64,000 bases of DNA from Sabellastarte sp. h YS-2021 (lineage: Eukaryota > Annelida > Polychaeta > Sabellida > Sabellidae). The translations under genes and the position numbers were made by a program. Location: the NCBI GenBank assembly GCA_964017235.1, contig OZ024929.1, forward strand, positions 160,379,609-160,443,608, written 5' to 3'. A model generated the notes under the pieces. It was not told the origin of the DNA and ran no database searches. It saw nothing but the letters and a program-made list of their open reading frames with translations. This document shows positions 41,601-54,678 of this stretch, one piece after another; positions within the stretch are counted from its first letter, which is position 1; each line of letters begins with the position of its first letter.

Positions 41601-44600
41601 TTGTCCAAACAGATTTTGAAGTCTACTGATTTATATGTAACTTTTATTGCCACTTTTAGTTTTGTTGTATAGTCCACTGCCACTGTTTTACCCACTGAAG
41701 TATGAGTGTATGTCTGGTTGTCCATCTAAGACCTAGTCCATTTTATTCACCCCTTATAAGTAGAAATACTGCTTATGTAAAAGTTTAAATTTTAGCTGGA
41801 AGATAGTATAATTAGTTTTCAAATCTTAACAAATTCACTGGTAGTAATTGACACCAACTGTGTGTTTTTATTTAAGAGATTAACACATATTTATAATTTC
41901 ACTAGGATTTTCATTTCTGCTGCCACGTCATCAAACACAAAAGCTGAACTTATTTCCACTTGAAAAGGACTTTATTTATTATTTCTCTAATCTTGGAGTA
42001 TTTTAAAGTAGATTCAAAACCACGAACTCTCACGGTAGAGGCCTCCACTCTGACAGGTGGGATATAAAAACTGAAATCGTAATCACACAGTGGATTCTGT
42101 CACCTCAAGAAATCTCTGTAATATGAAATGTTGGTGTGTAATTGTGCTTTTGAATCATTATAGTCTTTAAAATTGTGCATATATAGAGAGGTTCCTAGAA
42201 AGCAAACTTTTTTAGAAAAGATGTGAAAGTAGTAATATGTGGGCTGTAGTATGTTCTTTATCAGCAACCTGCCAGTGTAAAATATGTATGCATCATACAT
42301 TATTTTGTTGTATATCCCTGCAAGGCCTTTGACCTTTCTTGTATCTCCAAAACATTTGGAATGTATCCTAGTTAGATGTATTCAGTTTTGTGTAAATACA
42401 TTTATAAATGTTTACCATATGTTGATTAGATAGAACCAAGAAAACGAAGTGTAAGTGTGAGTTTCCATACAACCAATCACCAACACCTGATTGACGATGC
42501 GAGCGTACCCATCATTATAATTTCTGTGTTAGTTGACATAATCGCTGACATATCATCCAGTTCTCTCTTTTAATGTTTCATTAGCCGGGATTTTCTTCTT
42601 AAACGATTTTGTGGCGATTTGTTTTTCAAGTTTATTGTAAAACTTTTTTTTCTGTAAACTGTTGCGTAGTTAATATTTAACGTGCATACTGTTTGGTTGT
42701 CTTTTGTGGTAAAAGTTTATTTTTTTTATCAAAATAACACAAGTTGAATGTTGTATAAGGAGTCAGTGTTGTGGCAAATATAAGCACATTTATGTCAGTA
42801 TATTCATCTGATTGTTTTAGTACCTGTTTGCAATGACATTTGCAATGACATTAAGCGGAACTTCTAAGTTCTGATTTGCATGCAGCTTGGGCAAAAATAT
42901 ATGGAATGTTTCCTTGTAAAAGTAAACATTGCCATATTGATTTGATTGCTTTATTTAAGTATAATGACATATGTATGCATGGCCTGTTAATTTTATTCAA
43001 TAAGAATAGGTTTGAGATTGTATACAGTGAGACTTTGCATAAGTAGAATTACTTTAAGTCAAGTACAGGTATTAAGTGGAACCAGGTTTGAAGTTCAAAT
43101 GTCAGAAAATACAGCATTTTTATTATTAAATGGAACTGAATCTTGTCGACAATATTCTAGCTTCTAGTAATACAAATTCTCCTTTTTGTTTCAATTAATG
43201 GAAAAATATTGAGCATGGCTAAACTGGTTCCATACTGCTACTTAACTTCAGTAGTTATCCAATGCATAGAAGGTACAACTTTGCTTTTTAGTGACCCTTG
43301 ATTTGTAGTACAGTAGATATATTATAGTAGCAAAGACTAAAGCAATGAAATTATGGACTAAGCTCAAAGCCCATTGTACATGTCAGCAGTGTGGCAAAGT
43401 GTGGCTAAAATATTAGATATAAAACAAGTAGTGCTCCACCTTCAAAGAGATGTGGCAGATTTTAAGTATGTTAAAAGGATTGTCTTGAAAATAGCGTAAA
43501 AAATGAAATGTGAAAAGGAATGAGAATTGGCCAGCTGAGCATGAAGTAAAATTCAGACTGTACTACGTGTGGCTCATATGTACAAAGTCCTTTAGATTCA
43601 TGATGACAGATTGACAAAACTTTTGTGTCTGTGCAATTTCAAAGATTTATAAGTGCTTTGCTTTATTATTTATATAGCTATTATTATCTTAAATATTTTT
43701 AAATTAACTGTAATTTATTAAATTATGTAGAAGCTTTGTCAATGTTATTTTCTTATAATGAAGAGTAAGGCCTCAGACCAGTCTAAAATGCAACGTTGGT
43801 ATTGAATTCACTATATAATTGCAAAAAAAAAATTAATTTTTTATTGGTCAAACAAGCATTTGTATATTTGTAACCTATAACCTATTTAAAGTCATTCAGA
43901 GCATATTTACAACGTACTTACCAAATCAGTACAATACCAGTCAACATGATTTTAGCATATACAAGTCATGTTTAAATTGAAAACATTGGTGACAAAATTT
44001 TGTTCAAAACAAAGAGACAAGGTAGATCTGTTCATTTTAAATGGGGTTCTGATTTAGATGCCGATGAAAATAACCAATTTGATGAAATTGGAGAATTCTC
44101 CATAACAAATACTGTTTTAGATTAGTGTATGTGAGATCATCTGTGCAAATGGACAAGCTGTCATATAAGTTTCAACTTTATTATGGATGTGATATCAGTT
44201 TGTGCATGCTGACCTTAAGGACTTGCATCTGAAAGTTGTCATTAATAATTTGCCATGTTTATCATTCTTTGTTATTGTTGCAAAACAACATATTCAATCA
44301 AAATGCGACCTTGGCATTATTTGATTTCAACAACTATAGACCATAGATTTATTTGATATATGTTGAGATTTATTTGATCTGTTTATAAAATATAGGAATA
44401 ATGGTGGGTTTGGCAATTGGGGCCAAACTTAAAATTACACATTCTCTTTGCCTTTCAATTGTTTGTGTTTGTATAATTCATCACTCAGAGTAATTATGAA
44501 AGAATCGAGTATGGTAAAATAAACGTCCTTAAGTACATTTAAAATCACTCTGTTACTTAATATTGTCTGTACAATGTCTTGTCAGGTTTTTTATGTGTTT

Positions 44601-45005
44601 TGTGTTGGATTTTTGTCAGTTTTAGACCATTATTTGCCCAGGAAATTTGTTCATTAAAGTGTACAAATTGCTCTTTCTATTTTAATTTTATCAGTGTTCA
44701 GTTTTGCTGTAATGGTTCAGAGAATGTTTATGAATTTCCATAATGTACTACTGTTCGAGTTAATTTGCACACGCCTCCAGTTAGCACACAATGAAGGAAA
44801 CAATCAGTTCAAACCCTAGCTAATCAGGAACCCTGACATCAACATCAAAATTACGATTTGTAAACTGCATAATGATTGGTCACATGCTCATTTCAAATGA
44901 AAATTGTGTAGTCGCCAAATAAAACAGAGTAAATGGTTAATTAGTTGGCAACTTTTTGAGTAAAACTGATTTAAATTGTGTGCATGTGCTTGGCATATTA
45001 ATTTT
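38653..45005 (+). other. 3' flank, possibly 3' UTR at first
   Basis: No coding exon accepted. Candidate AATAAA signals occur at 39130, around 39472 and 39522, but none can be picked from sequence alone. C-rich patch at 38708-38770. A G21 run at 40661-40681 lies in a patch (40615-41000) where AAATTTGCTAC and GGCAAATTTC recur, perhaps a MITE relative. The rest is AT-rich. Confidence 0.5.
40661..40681. repeat. Poly-G run (21 G)
   Basis: Uninterrupted G. The longest G run in the window; its length in the assembly is likely unreliable. Confidence 0.95.
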
Positions 45006-46284
45006 TACCCCACAGCCCTTAAGGGCTGTCCGGGTATTTTTTTCACCCATGGTGTCTGGATGGGTGGGCAGGCGGCGGGAAAAAGTTTGTCCGGCCTGTA
45101 TCTCAAAAACCGTAAGGTGTAGGAAGTTGATACTTAGTATAGACATTAGTTAGGGGGTGTAGGTGTGCAACATCATGGCGTGACCTTGATTTGACCTTTG
45201 ACCTTGCCATAGTGACCTTGAGTTTGAAAATCTTGTCCGGGCCATATCTCAGAAACCGTAAAGTGTAGGAAGTTGATACTTTGTAGGGACATTGGTTAGG
45301 GGTTGTAGGTGTGCAATGTTATGGTGAGACCTTGATTTGACCTTTGACCTCTCCGTAGTGACCATGACCTATAAAATCTTGTCCGGGCTATATCTCAGAA
45401 ACCGTAAGGTGTAGGAAGTTGATACTTGGTAGGGACATTGGTTAGGGGTGTAGGTGTGTAACATCATGGTGTGACCTTGATTTGACCTTTGACCTTGCCG
45501 TAGTGACCTTGACCTATAAAATCTGGTCTGGGCTATATCTTTGAAATCGTAAGGTGTAGGAAGTTGATACTTGGTAGGGACATTGGCTAGGGTGTGTAGA
45601 TGTAAAGCGTCATGGTGTGACCTTGATTTGACCTTTGACCTTGCCGTAGTGACCTTTACCTATAATGCCTTGTCCGGGCTATATTTCAGAAACCATAAGG
45701 TGTAGGAAGTTGATATTTGGTAGGGACATTGGTCGGGGGTTATAGGTGTGCAACGTCATGGTGTGACCTGTATTTGACCTTTGATCTTGCATATCTGATG
45801 CTATTTTATCACTCTACAGGGATATGTGATACTATTTCATCTCTCTCTTATATCTTTTTACTTGAATCTTGGTTGTTGCACTTTTGGGTGTCTTTTGATG
45901 TAGATTAAGCACTGTTAAAGTCATATTAGAATTCATTAAGGGTTTTACTTTAGCAACTTCCCATTGTAACAGATGGTATTGCATCAAGTGAGTCACAGGT
46001 TTTGCGCCAACTCCACACATAAGCATGTATTGCCACATCTGTTTGAATGGGTAATATTCAAAACATTCAAACCATAATTCGACCATACATAATTGTGATA
46101 TTTTCATTGACAGCTATTCTCCAATTAAGAAATTTTACAGCTTCATAACTTTTAGTTTACTGAATTGTATTGTTTTAATACTTAATCTTTACATGCAGCG
46201 CTCTGAAAGTATTCCAATCTGTGTACTGTTTCACTACTTCTATATCTCATGGTGTTGAAAAATATTTCCCCAGGCTGTGGGGTA
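45006..46284. mobile_element. Candidate TIR element carrying a 146-bp satellite
   Basis: A 12-bp perfect inverted pair TACCCCACAGCC (45006-45017) / GGCTGTGGGGTA (46273-46284) brackets the tandem array. No transposase seen and no clear target duplication, so the element status is tentative. Confidence 0.45.
45089..45795. repeat. Tandem array, about 5 units of 146 bp
   Basis: Units start with GTCCGG(G/C)C at about 45089, 45235, 45380, 45526 and 45672. Each has ATATCTCAGAAACCGTAAGG, GTAGGAAGTTGATACTTGGT and TTGATTTGACCTTTGACCTT. The DR1-like TGACCTTTGACCT occurs at 45192, 45338, 45483 and 45629, with one mismatch at 45775. Confidence 0.93.
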
Positions 46285-48400
46285 CGGGTGTCTGATGCTA
46301 TTTTTAAAAAAATAAATTCACCTTAACTTACACAAAACAAAGACAAATAATTAGGGATCCACTTATACCAATTTAAAGCAGGGAACAGTACCACTGTGTA
46401 TTTATTGAAAGATATTATCTAAGTTGTATGTTTTGGTTTAAAAAAATTCACTTCATTAATATTAATAATACTATTATAATCTTATATATTATTATTATTT
46501 TTAGTTCTCTTACCACAGCCTTGTTTTTACATAATAAAATTTTAAAAATCTATTCTTTGGAATAATGAGTTTTAATTTGCCCAGGAGCCTTTAAAGAATG
46601 AGTTTTCACCTCCACGATTACATGACCTGTAATGCATTCTTGCCTCCAGGACTAAAAATACTAACTGTGCACACATGATTTCTGTCATGAGGGGATTCCT
46701 TATTTATTAGGAACTCCAATGTAAGTGCATGCCACATAGATGAACCATATGTTATGTTGCCTGTAACATGTGGTAACAGATTTTGCTGCTATCTCTAAGC
46801 TTGCGGGCTCAAATCTCAGCCTGACCTATTGGAATTATAGTAGTTACTCACCAATACCTGGTGGTTTACAGTGCAAAGTATTAAGTGGTTTCCACTACTT
46901 TCTGTCATTCTCCTCAGTATACGACCAATCTGTGTGTGACTTTGTGACAAGGTCAAAACTAACGTTGCGGTTTTACGTCCGGTTCAACAGCCAGGGTCAC
47001 ATTGCTGTCAGCTTTGTCACTTATTGGAGTCAAACTGTAGTGAGATGCCTCACCTTCTAACTCAGCAGGAATATGAGGAACTCTTGTTGGACTCTGAGCA
47101 AGTGGTAGTCACTGCTTGCATTTTTTTCTGTCTGATAAGGGTTCTCCAGTACAATATAATATGAATAAATAAAAATCTTATGTGAACTTTTTTTTGACTT
47201 TTGAAAAAAATGACACATTCAACTCCTCATTCTTAACATTTAAGGAATCTGATTGTCCCGTGTGAAAAATTTAATATTTAGAATTTTAAAGAGTCTGCTT
47301 CTGAGAAGACCTATAATGTACCCATAAAGTACAGTCAGGGAACGTTATGACATTGGTGACGTAGCTGCCACTGAATTCATCCATCACTTCAACTACTCTA
47401 TTGTGAGATGAACTATACATATATGTGGACACATGTATAACACATTCAAAATTTGAAAGTACATATTCACAAAAAGGATGAGCTACATTCCCTCACGAGA
47501 CATTTTTTGGATCATCTCAGAGAGGTAGATCAACGGATTGAGATTTGTTGTATTACCCATAAGTCTTTGTAAAATATGGCGGTGAAATATGTCAGCAAAC
47601 TTTAAGATTTGGGAAATTTTATAATATATTTATGTTGGTTTATTTTATTTCTTTTTTTTTGATTCAGGTCTACAGAAAATTGTATTTCACAAATCAAGCT
47701 GAAAATCAAGAATCCGTATCTAAATCTGGATTGCACAGATTATGCAGATTTTTGTTTGTGAAATACACCTAAAAATTATGTCAATGGAAAAGACTAAAAG
47801 TGTAATATTAAGGTAGGACCAAAGTATGAGCCCGAGACACCCAAATGTCTCCCATCACTTGCACTGTGAGGATGGATGAGCTAAAGATAAACCAAAATCA
47901 ATTGAGATAGAAGGCAAAAGCTATACGCTTGAGATTCCATTATGCCCAGGTCCCACAGTGGCGATGTTTATCGGCGAATATACGCGAATATCAAATTCTT
48001 CAATGTTCTTGGTTGATTCCTCATTCTTCTTAAGTTGTCTTCAGTCCTCTTCATTATTTGCCACCCCATGGCGACAACAAGCTGATGTTTAAAACTGTCG
48101 CCGCTAATTCGTGGGTAATTGTAGTAAAATTGCCAGATATCTGCACCAGTTCTTCGGGTATTCTCAATATATTCTTGCTTTGCCAATGGTTAATTCCAGG
48201 ACAGTCGAAAAGCATCATATAACATCGTAAAAGGGCCGTAGAAGTACGAAATTTTTTTATCACGTGACCACACTTTGCTGCTTTTTTTTCTAACCTAATT
48301 TCAAAGCAGTTTATTTTTTGGCTGTCAAGGACTTAAACCAGAGTCTTTTGTCTTGGCTAAGTCTGGGACTAAAATGGACTTCACAAAGGGAGACTTTGAT
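46285..48400. other. Intergenic stretch, no gene seen
   Basis: AT-rich. A weak tRNA-like patch (GCGGGCTCAAATCTCAGCC near 46801) followed by a GCGGTTTTACGTCC-type phrase suggests a decayed SINE at 46740-47000. Nothing else supported. Confidence 0.5.
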
Positions 48401-48407
48401 AAGACCA

Positions 48408-49768
48408 TGCATGCTTGTTTCAAAACCTTTGGCCGTTTCGAAACGGCCACGGCCGTTTTGATACCTCACCAGTTTGACATTGGTGGACAGGTTTGTTCTG
48501 TTTGTTTTTAACTGTAGCAGTTGTAATACAATAAAAACTTATACATTTATTAGACCTGCATTTGGTTTATTGTGAAACATATATTGAACAGTAAATGTAT
48601 TTGTAAAAACTATAGTCATTAATATATAGCAATATTAAGAAGAAAAAAAGCATAAAATGAAATAGGTTTAAACAATATTTTATCACTAATCCCTGTTAAG
48701 CACCCCAACCATATGCAGATGAAACAAATCAACATCATGAGATATCTTCTAGAGTAATAATAATAACAAATCATAACAATTGGATGTCAGTATTAACTGA
48801 GTAAGATTAAGTAAAGAAGGTGCCAAAAAGGAGATAAGATAACACTGAAAAAAATTATATTAAGCAAATGTATTCTAGCTCATCTACTATAATTCCTTGA
48901 AAAGTCAAACAATAAATCCCTCCTTGATTGATCTTCCTGTTATGTGAATTTGTTTAACTTAAATAGTAGTCCCTTTTAAACAGCCCACTAATATTTAAGT
49001 GAAACAAATCAACATCAAAAGAGAGCTGCGACAATAGGAATAAATCTAATTAAGCACTTCTGACAATCAATGGCAAACAAATCAACATCACAGAGTTAAT
49101 ATTTATCATGGCTTCTTTATGGCTTATTAATCTGGCAAGTCAAACAAACAGGTATAAATATACAGCACCTTCATGCAGATAGATTGATGAGATAGAGATA
49201 ATTTTTATGATACAGACTTTGTGTTATACAACAACAAAATACAATTCACATAATATAATTTTCCTATTACCCAGCCATATAGGCTTACAAATCAGTTTAA
49301 TTCAAACATTAAATATCAATTATGTACCATATGAAATACAAACAAACAAATGTTAGTATATAACATAGACCAAATAGACACTAAATATTTTGCAAAGTGG
49401 CAAATATGTTAACCATTTAATTTAATTAGAAAAATAAATTTATTAGCTGCATCATTATTAGCAAAATATAACATATTAACATTAGAAGAAAAATATACCT
49501 TTTGGTATAGTCCGTACATCTTTCAGAAATGATTAAAATTCAAAGAATCCAGATTAAAATAAATTACATTTTATATATATAAAAACACATGCTATAGAAA
49601 AATTTAGAAATCAGGTGAGGTTTCAAAACGGCCAGGTTAGGCCAGGCCAGGCCGTTTCAAAACCAAGGAAGGTTTCATAAAGGCCAAGTAAATAATTTGG
49701 CCGTTTCAAAATGGCCATTGGCCGTTTCGAAACGGCCAAGGATTCAAAACGGCCGGGAACATGCATTT
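48408..49768. mobile_element. Foldback-like element A (GGCCGTTTCGAAACGGCC arms)
   Basis: Left arm 48408-48475 and right arm 49610-49768 are inverted: both run from GCATG at the outside through GGCCGTTTCGAAACGGCC (an 18-bp perfect palindrome) to CTCACC(A/T)G on the inside. The right arm is longer, with extra GGCCAGGCCAGGCC and diverged palindrome copies. The 1.1-kb interior is AT-rich with no coding frame. Confidence 0.75.
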
Positions 49769-52033
49769 CAATCAAAATAAATCAATGTTACTAAACATCA
49801 CACAAACTCAAATACGCTGTATATGGGTTTTATGTTCAAGTTGTGTCGCTATACGGCAGGAAGCAGTCTACAGTATATGAGTACATTATGTAATAATTAA
49901 TACATTCGAGACCACACAATCCTTACAATTTACATGTCTGTTCAGTGTGTTGTCTTGTAAAAAATCGTTGTGTTTTTGAGTCTGAACTTTGGGGTGTCTT
50001 CCAAGAAAAAAAATCTGTACTAGAAAACTATATGAGCGAATTTTCATGATTTTTATGCAGGCAGGGGCTAGTCAAGTGAAGAAGTGATTACACTGAGGCC
50101 AGTACAGGAGTGAATTAGAAAACCACATGGAGACTGCAGACCTCCAACAAGCACCAAGTTTGCAACCCTATTTCCTTTTTAAGAATCATGAATCCAGACA
50201 GTGATCCAGGCAACACCCAAACTCTATTCAGCTGTGCCTTGTGCTATTGCTAACCTTTTTTTGAACATTTCATCACAATCCGCCCATACCTTTTTCAGTT
50301 CTTTTGCAAAGAGATCAATACAGGCTGCCAAAAACATATCCTCTTTGGCAGACGTTACTGATACTCATATAAATTAATTTTGCCTGTTGGTGAGATTTCA
50401 ACCTATGTGAATGGTATTTATTTTGTTAATCTCCATTCATTATACTTGCTTAAAAGTGTTAAAGTTGGGTTTATGTCCCTTCAACAGCAAACTGGCATAA
50501 CATATAACACCATGGTTATTAAAAACAACATAAGTGAACTTCCTTTCTAGAACTAATGTTCACCTCAGGGCTTCATTTCTGGAACTGGTGTTCAGTAGAG
50601 TTGGCATTTAATTTGGCAATATCTTTCAGGGTGCCATTCTCTCCCATACTTGCCAGAAAGCTCAACAAGATTGTGCTGATCCAGAACCACCACAAACTGG
50701 CTAAAACTCCATAAAAAATTCTAGATTGGCAATCCGTCATTGGCATCGGCTATGGTCAGGTTTAATTAGAGGGCTGTTTTGTTATTGCGATCTTGTCCCT
50801 GATTGGAATATGATCCCTCATTTTTCTGTTCAGGAGGCTGAACTTTTTATTTAGAACCATCTTAAAGCGATCACAAATTACATTGTGTACAGAAGTTTGT
50901 CCCAATTTGCTGCTTTTGGTAGTCCATTGGAACCAGTTTAGAACATTATTAAACTATTTGAATTTATCATAAAATGCACCTGATGTTTATCAGATTCTGC
51001 AATCTGGAATAAAGCTTCAACCGACCTTAAACCTATTTTCCAGCTCGTCATCTTTTTTTTTACCTTACAGCAATCATAAACCTATCTTTTTAAAGTTTCA
51101 GTCGATCTTAAAGGTTTGTATACCAATCGGATGGATCTAAAACCTATCTTAAACCTATTGCGTCATTAATCAAAAAGCTGTCAGGAAATATCAGGAACTT
51201 ATCTTAAACTACACCCATGAATCATGAATGTTTTCACTTTTTTGTCCAATCGAGAAGTAGGTTTATGATCGGATCATAATAATGGAACAGCCCTGTTAGA
51301 AAACAAAAAGATATACACCTGTCATGGCCCCCAATAGCTCCACTCTGCAGTGATGAAAAATCTTTTAAAATCCTGGATCCATGAAGAGCTGGTTGCAGAT
51401 TATTCTAAAAGTTTAATTGGTTCAGTGTTAGAGTGAAACCCACCCACTAGGAAAATATATAATCAGAGAAATTGGTTCTACATTCTGGCAATCCAAAGTC
51501 ATACCTGTGGAAATCTGAACATATTGAAGAGTACATACTGACAAAGACACACATTCATCAGCATCATACTGTATTCACTGAAATCATGGGTCTAGAATGG
51601 AGGGACAAGGTCGGATTTCCCCAGGACAGTAGTTGCAGTAACAGTATTTGTATTTCTTCACCGTATACCCGCTTGGAGTACCATGTTTGTAAAGGTTACA
51701 ACCTGTAATCATTCTTGTGTGCAATTCATTTCATTCACTTGATTACATCAGAAGCATTTCAAATACGTGCAAACGGGTGTAAAAATGTATTGACATGCAC
51801 GCTACGATGAATTTTGTTCTGAACTTTAAAATGCAACATTGTATATAGCACAAATGTATGGCCTAAAGTCACCCGGCAAAGCTGTTTATTATATTTATTT
51901 TCTGAAATCTTTCAATATAGTTCTTGTTAATATTATTATTTTTGCCAAGCAATAATTACTTAATGAGCATTATCAGTTTTTTAAAACTATTGCCTTAAGT
52001 TTTTTAGATATATTATTGTTGGTTTAAATGTAT
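49769..52033. other. Intergenic stretch, no gene seen
   Basis: A TTAAACCTAT-type phrase recurs four or five times at 51020-51210, forming a small unclassified repeat. No coding frame or RNA gene could be supported. Confidence 0.5.
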
Positions 52034-53021
52034 ATGTTGTATTGAATGTGGATAACCATTGAATGTATACATTCAATGGCACAAACTATTGAATGTGTAC
52101 ATTCAATGGGCAAATCATTGAATGTATACATTCAATGGCTGAGCTGTGGAATGTGTACATTCAATGGCTAAAACCATGACCCAAGCCATGGAATGTATAA
52201 ATAATTAAATATGAAAAGCTGATACTGATTGAAAAGACTTAGTTTATAACCTATATTGGATATTTTTAGCATAATAATAAGTGATTAAATTAATAAAAGT
52301 GTAAACATTTCAGGAAGTGACATAAAGAAGGATCAATCTAGAACATTAAAATGAATAAACATATATGTAATGACATAAATGTCATATATTTCATTGGATT
52401 ATTTATGATGCATCAAGCCTTTCTGATCAAAGTCATTACAAAAACTCTATTATAAGCTTTACTTTAATCCACAAATATTGAAATATTTGGCCTCCCAGTG
52501 AAAGGATGAAAGAAAAATAGTTCAAGCCCGAGTAGTTACTTTATGGTCTTTCAGTGTAATTCATCTAATTAAGTGTGAAATCTGGGTATTTAATTGCAAT
52601 TAGCCCCATAGTGGCACCCCTGTATCGTTAGAGAGGTTCAATGGGACAATATAATTAGAAAACAGATTAAGATAAACATTATTAGAAAACAAAATAGTTT
52701 TTGTTATAATGCATAACTATGTAAGTTTATTTTAAGTTAATATCAACAGATGTGATTTATTAAGAAAAAAAATGACAATAATAAGTTCCATTTCACACAA
52801 TATCAGTTAATTATTCCAATTTCTGAAGTTCATAATATACACATTCAATGACTATGGTTGTGGAATGTACACATTCCACAGTTAAACTATTGAATGTACA
52901 CATTCAATGGCTGCTTGCTATTGAATGTGTAGATTCAATGGCCAAGCCATTGAATGTACACATTCAATAACTAACCCATTGAATCTATACATTCAATGGT
53001 TATCTACATTCAATACAACAT
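52034..53021. mobile_element. Foldback-like element B (TTGAATGTATACATTCAA arms)
   Basis: Inverted ends ATGTTGTATTGAATGTGGAT (left) and, in reverse complement, ATGTTGTATTGAATGTAGAT (right). The left arm (52034-52200) and right arm (52845-53021) each hold about 4-5 copies of a palindrome centred on TTGAATGTATACATTCAA, with variants carrying GTGTAC. The interior, about 640 bp, is AT-rich and non-coding. Confidence 0.82.
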
Positions 53022-53178
53022 CTATAATTATATAAGTTTTTATAAAAGTTTGAATTTCCACTAACACTTGTAGTCAGTTTGGCCACCTGTTTTTATCTGT
53101 CATCAGTCTTTTAAGTGTGGTCAAAACTACCCAAAGTGAAACAACCACTGTGTGAAAATTGAAGATAAAAGTGTTACT

Positions 53179-53308
53179 TGCCGTTTTGAAACCATTGGCC
53201 GTTTACGAAACGGCCAAATAAATCTGATGGCCATTTCAAAACCTAGGAGAAGTTTTGAAATGACTTGGCCATTTTGAAACCACCTCACTGGTTTTGAACA
53301 TGCAGTAT
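53179..53308. mobile_element. Solo arm related to foldback element A
   Basis: GCCGTTTTGAAACCATTGGC, GGCCGTTTACGAAACGGCC and TGGTTTTGAACATGCA match the right arm of element A in order. No partner arm was found next to it. Confidence 0.65.
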
Positions 53309-53555
53309 TTTCAATACAATATAGGAACGATATTTTCTCTGCTTTCTTTATCCATGGCCACCTACCTTCTCAAACGATTGAAACTACACTTTAATTACAC
53401 TTTAAAGACAAAGTTGGTGATTTATGTGATAAAAGTAACTATTGTCCAGTTGGTTTGTGTTAATTTTTATCTAAAATACTGGAAGTTATCATACGGAACG
53501 GGTGACAACCCTGCAGAGTGAGTTTTGGACTAACTGCAATCTCCTTAACTCAAAA

Positions 53556-54361
53556 TCATAATTGAGTATATAACAACAAATTGCAATAGTCCAATCTGCT
53601 GCTCGCCAAAGCATTTCCAAAAAGAACTGATGTTTTAAGGTCTAGAAGGGGCCAGATTCTATAGAGGTCTCTTGCATGAACTCTGGTGGACTTAATGACC
53701 TGTGACACATGGTCTGAGAATGTAAAATTGGAATCGAACACCACTCCGAGGTTCTTGACACTTTGTTCTGGTGAGACCTGATCACCAAGAATACTGATTG
53801 GAAAGTGCGGAAGGAGTTGTTTATAGTTATTTCTGGGGCCTATCAGAATGAACTTGGTTTTGTCAGGGTTCAGTTTCAATTTATTTGTGAGCATAAAATT
53901 TTTGAATATCATTCGGACAGTTCTTTAGTTTTGTATAGAGTAAGGGAAATTTGCTGCTGAGAGTGTTATGTATAACTGGGTATCATCGGTGTAGAAATGG
54001 TAGTTAATACTACTGTGAGAGTGAATGATTGAGCTGATTGGGTTGGTGTAGAGAGAAAAAAAAATAATTGGATCAAGGACAGAGCCCTGGGAGACCCCAT
54101 GCTGGAGTGCAGCAGAATGTGAGAGAGTGCTACCTACCTTGATTTGACCCACTCTAGTGCTAGTTTACTGATTCCATAGTAAACATCAAGTCTGTCCAGG
54201 GGAATGGTGTAGTCAATGGTATCGAGCGTGGCAGAGAGATCCAGAAGGGTAAGGGCTGTGACAGACCCTTTGGCCATATTGAAAAGAATATCGTTGTGAA
54301 TATTAAGGAAGGCAATTTCAGTAGAATGATGTTTTCTATAAGCCGATTGGAAGTCAGTCAT
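53556..54361 (-). pseudogene. LINE reverse transcriptase fragments
   Basis: Three frames in sequence (54134-54361, 53925-54152, 53556-53912) give LDLSATLDTIDYT, GVSQGSVLDPIIF, YTDDTQLYI and KLKLNPDKTKFILIG. The changes LDP for LGP and YTDD for YADD, plus two frame breaks, show decay. Confidence 0.88.
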
Positions 54362-54441
54362 AAGGCCGGCTTCATCAAGGTGAGTTTGTAGCTGGACTGC
54401 TACTACCCTTTCAAGTATCTTTGAAATAAAGTTAAGATTGG

Positions 54442-54678
54442 GTTGTTTAGTGTTTATTTGGGGTTTTACGTCGCTTTCAATACTGTACAGGTCATATCAC
54501 GACGGGTAGTTGGAAGGGCAGAGGAAACCAGTACATATAGTTCGCTAGGGTTCTGTACTGTAAACTGCCGACCAACGGCAAGCAACTACCAGCTTTCCCA
54601 CTTACGGCCATGACGGGGATCGAACCCCGGCCTCAGAGGTGGGAGGCGAGAGTGTTACCACTCTGCCACCGTGGCCCC
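54442..54678 (-). mobile_element. tRNA-derived SINE nested in the LINE
   Basis: Minus-strand copy of the 8834-9072 family: the tRNA head is at the right end (GGTTCGATCCCCG type B box), the tail at the left. The 12-bp target duplication AGTTAAGATTGG is intact at 54430-54441 and 54679-54690; removing the SINE restores the LINE sequence seen at 11830. Confidence 0.95.

Noticed and set aside
45089-45795. Reading the 146-bp array as coding
   Set aside because: Frames are short and broken; no conserved protein.
47968-48263. Two overlapping minus-strand frames of about 70 codons
   Set aside because: No domain, no splice support, and they overlap each other in different frames.
51472-51708. 78-codon + strand frame
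   Set aside because: No recognisable domain or splice context; chance frame in repeat-rich DNA.
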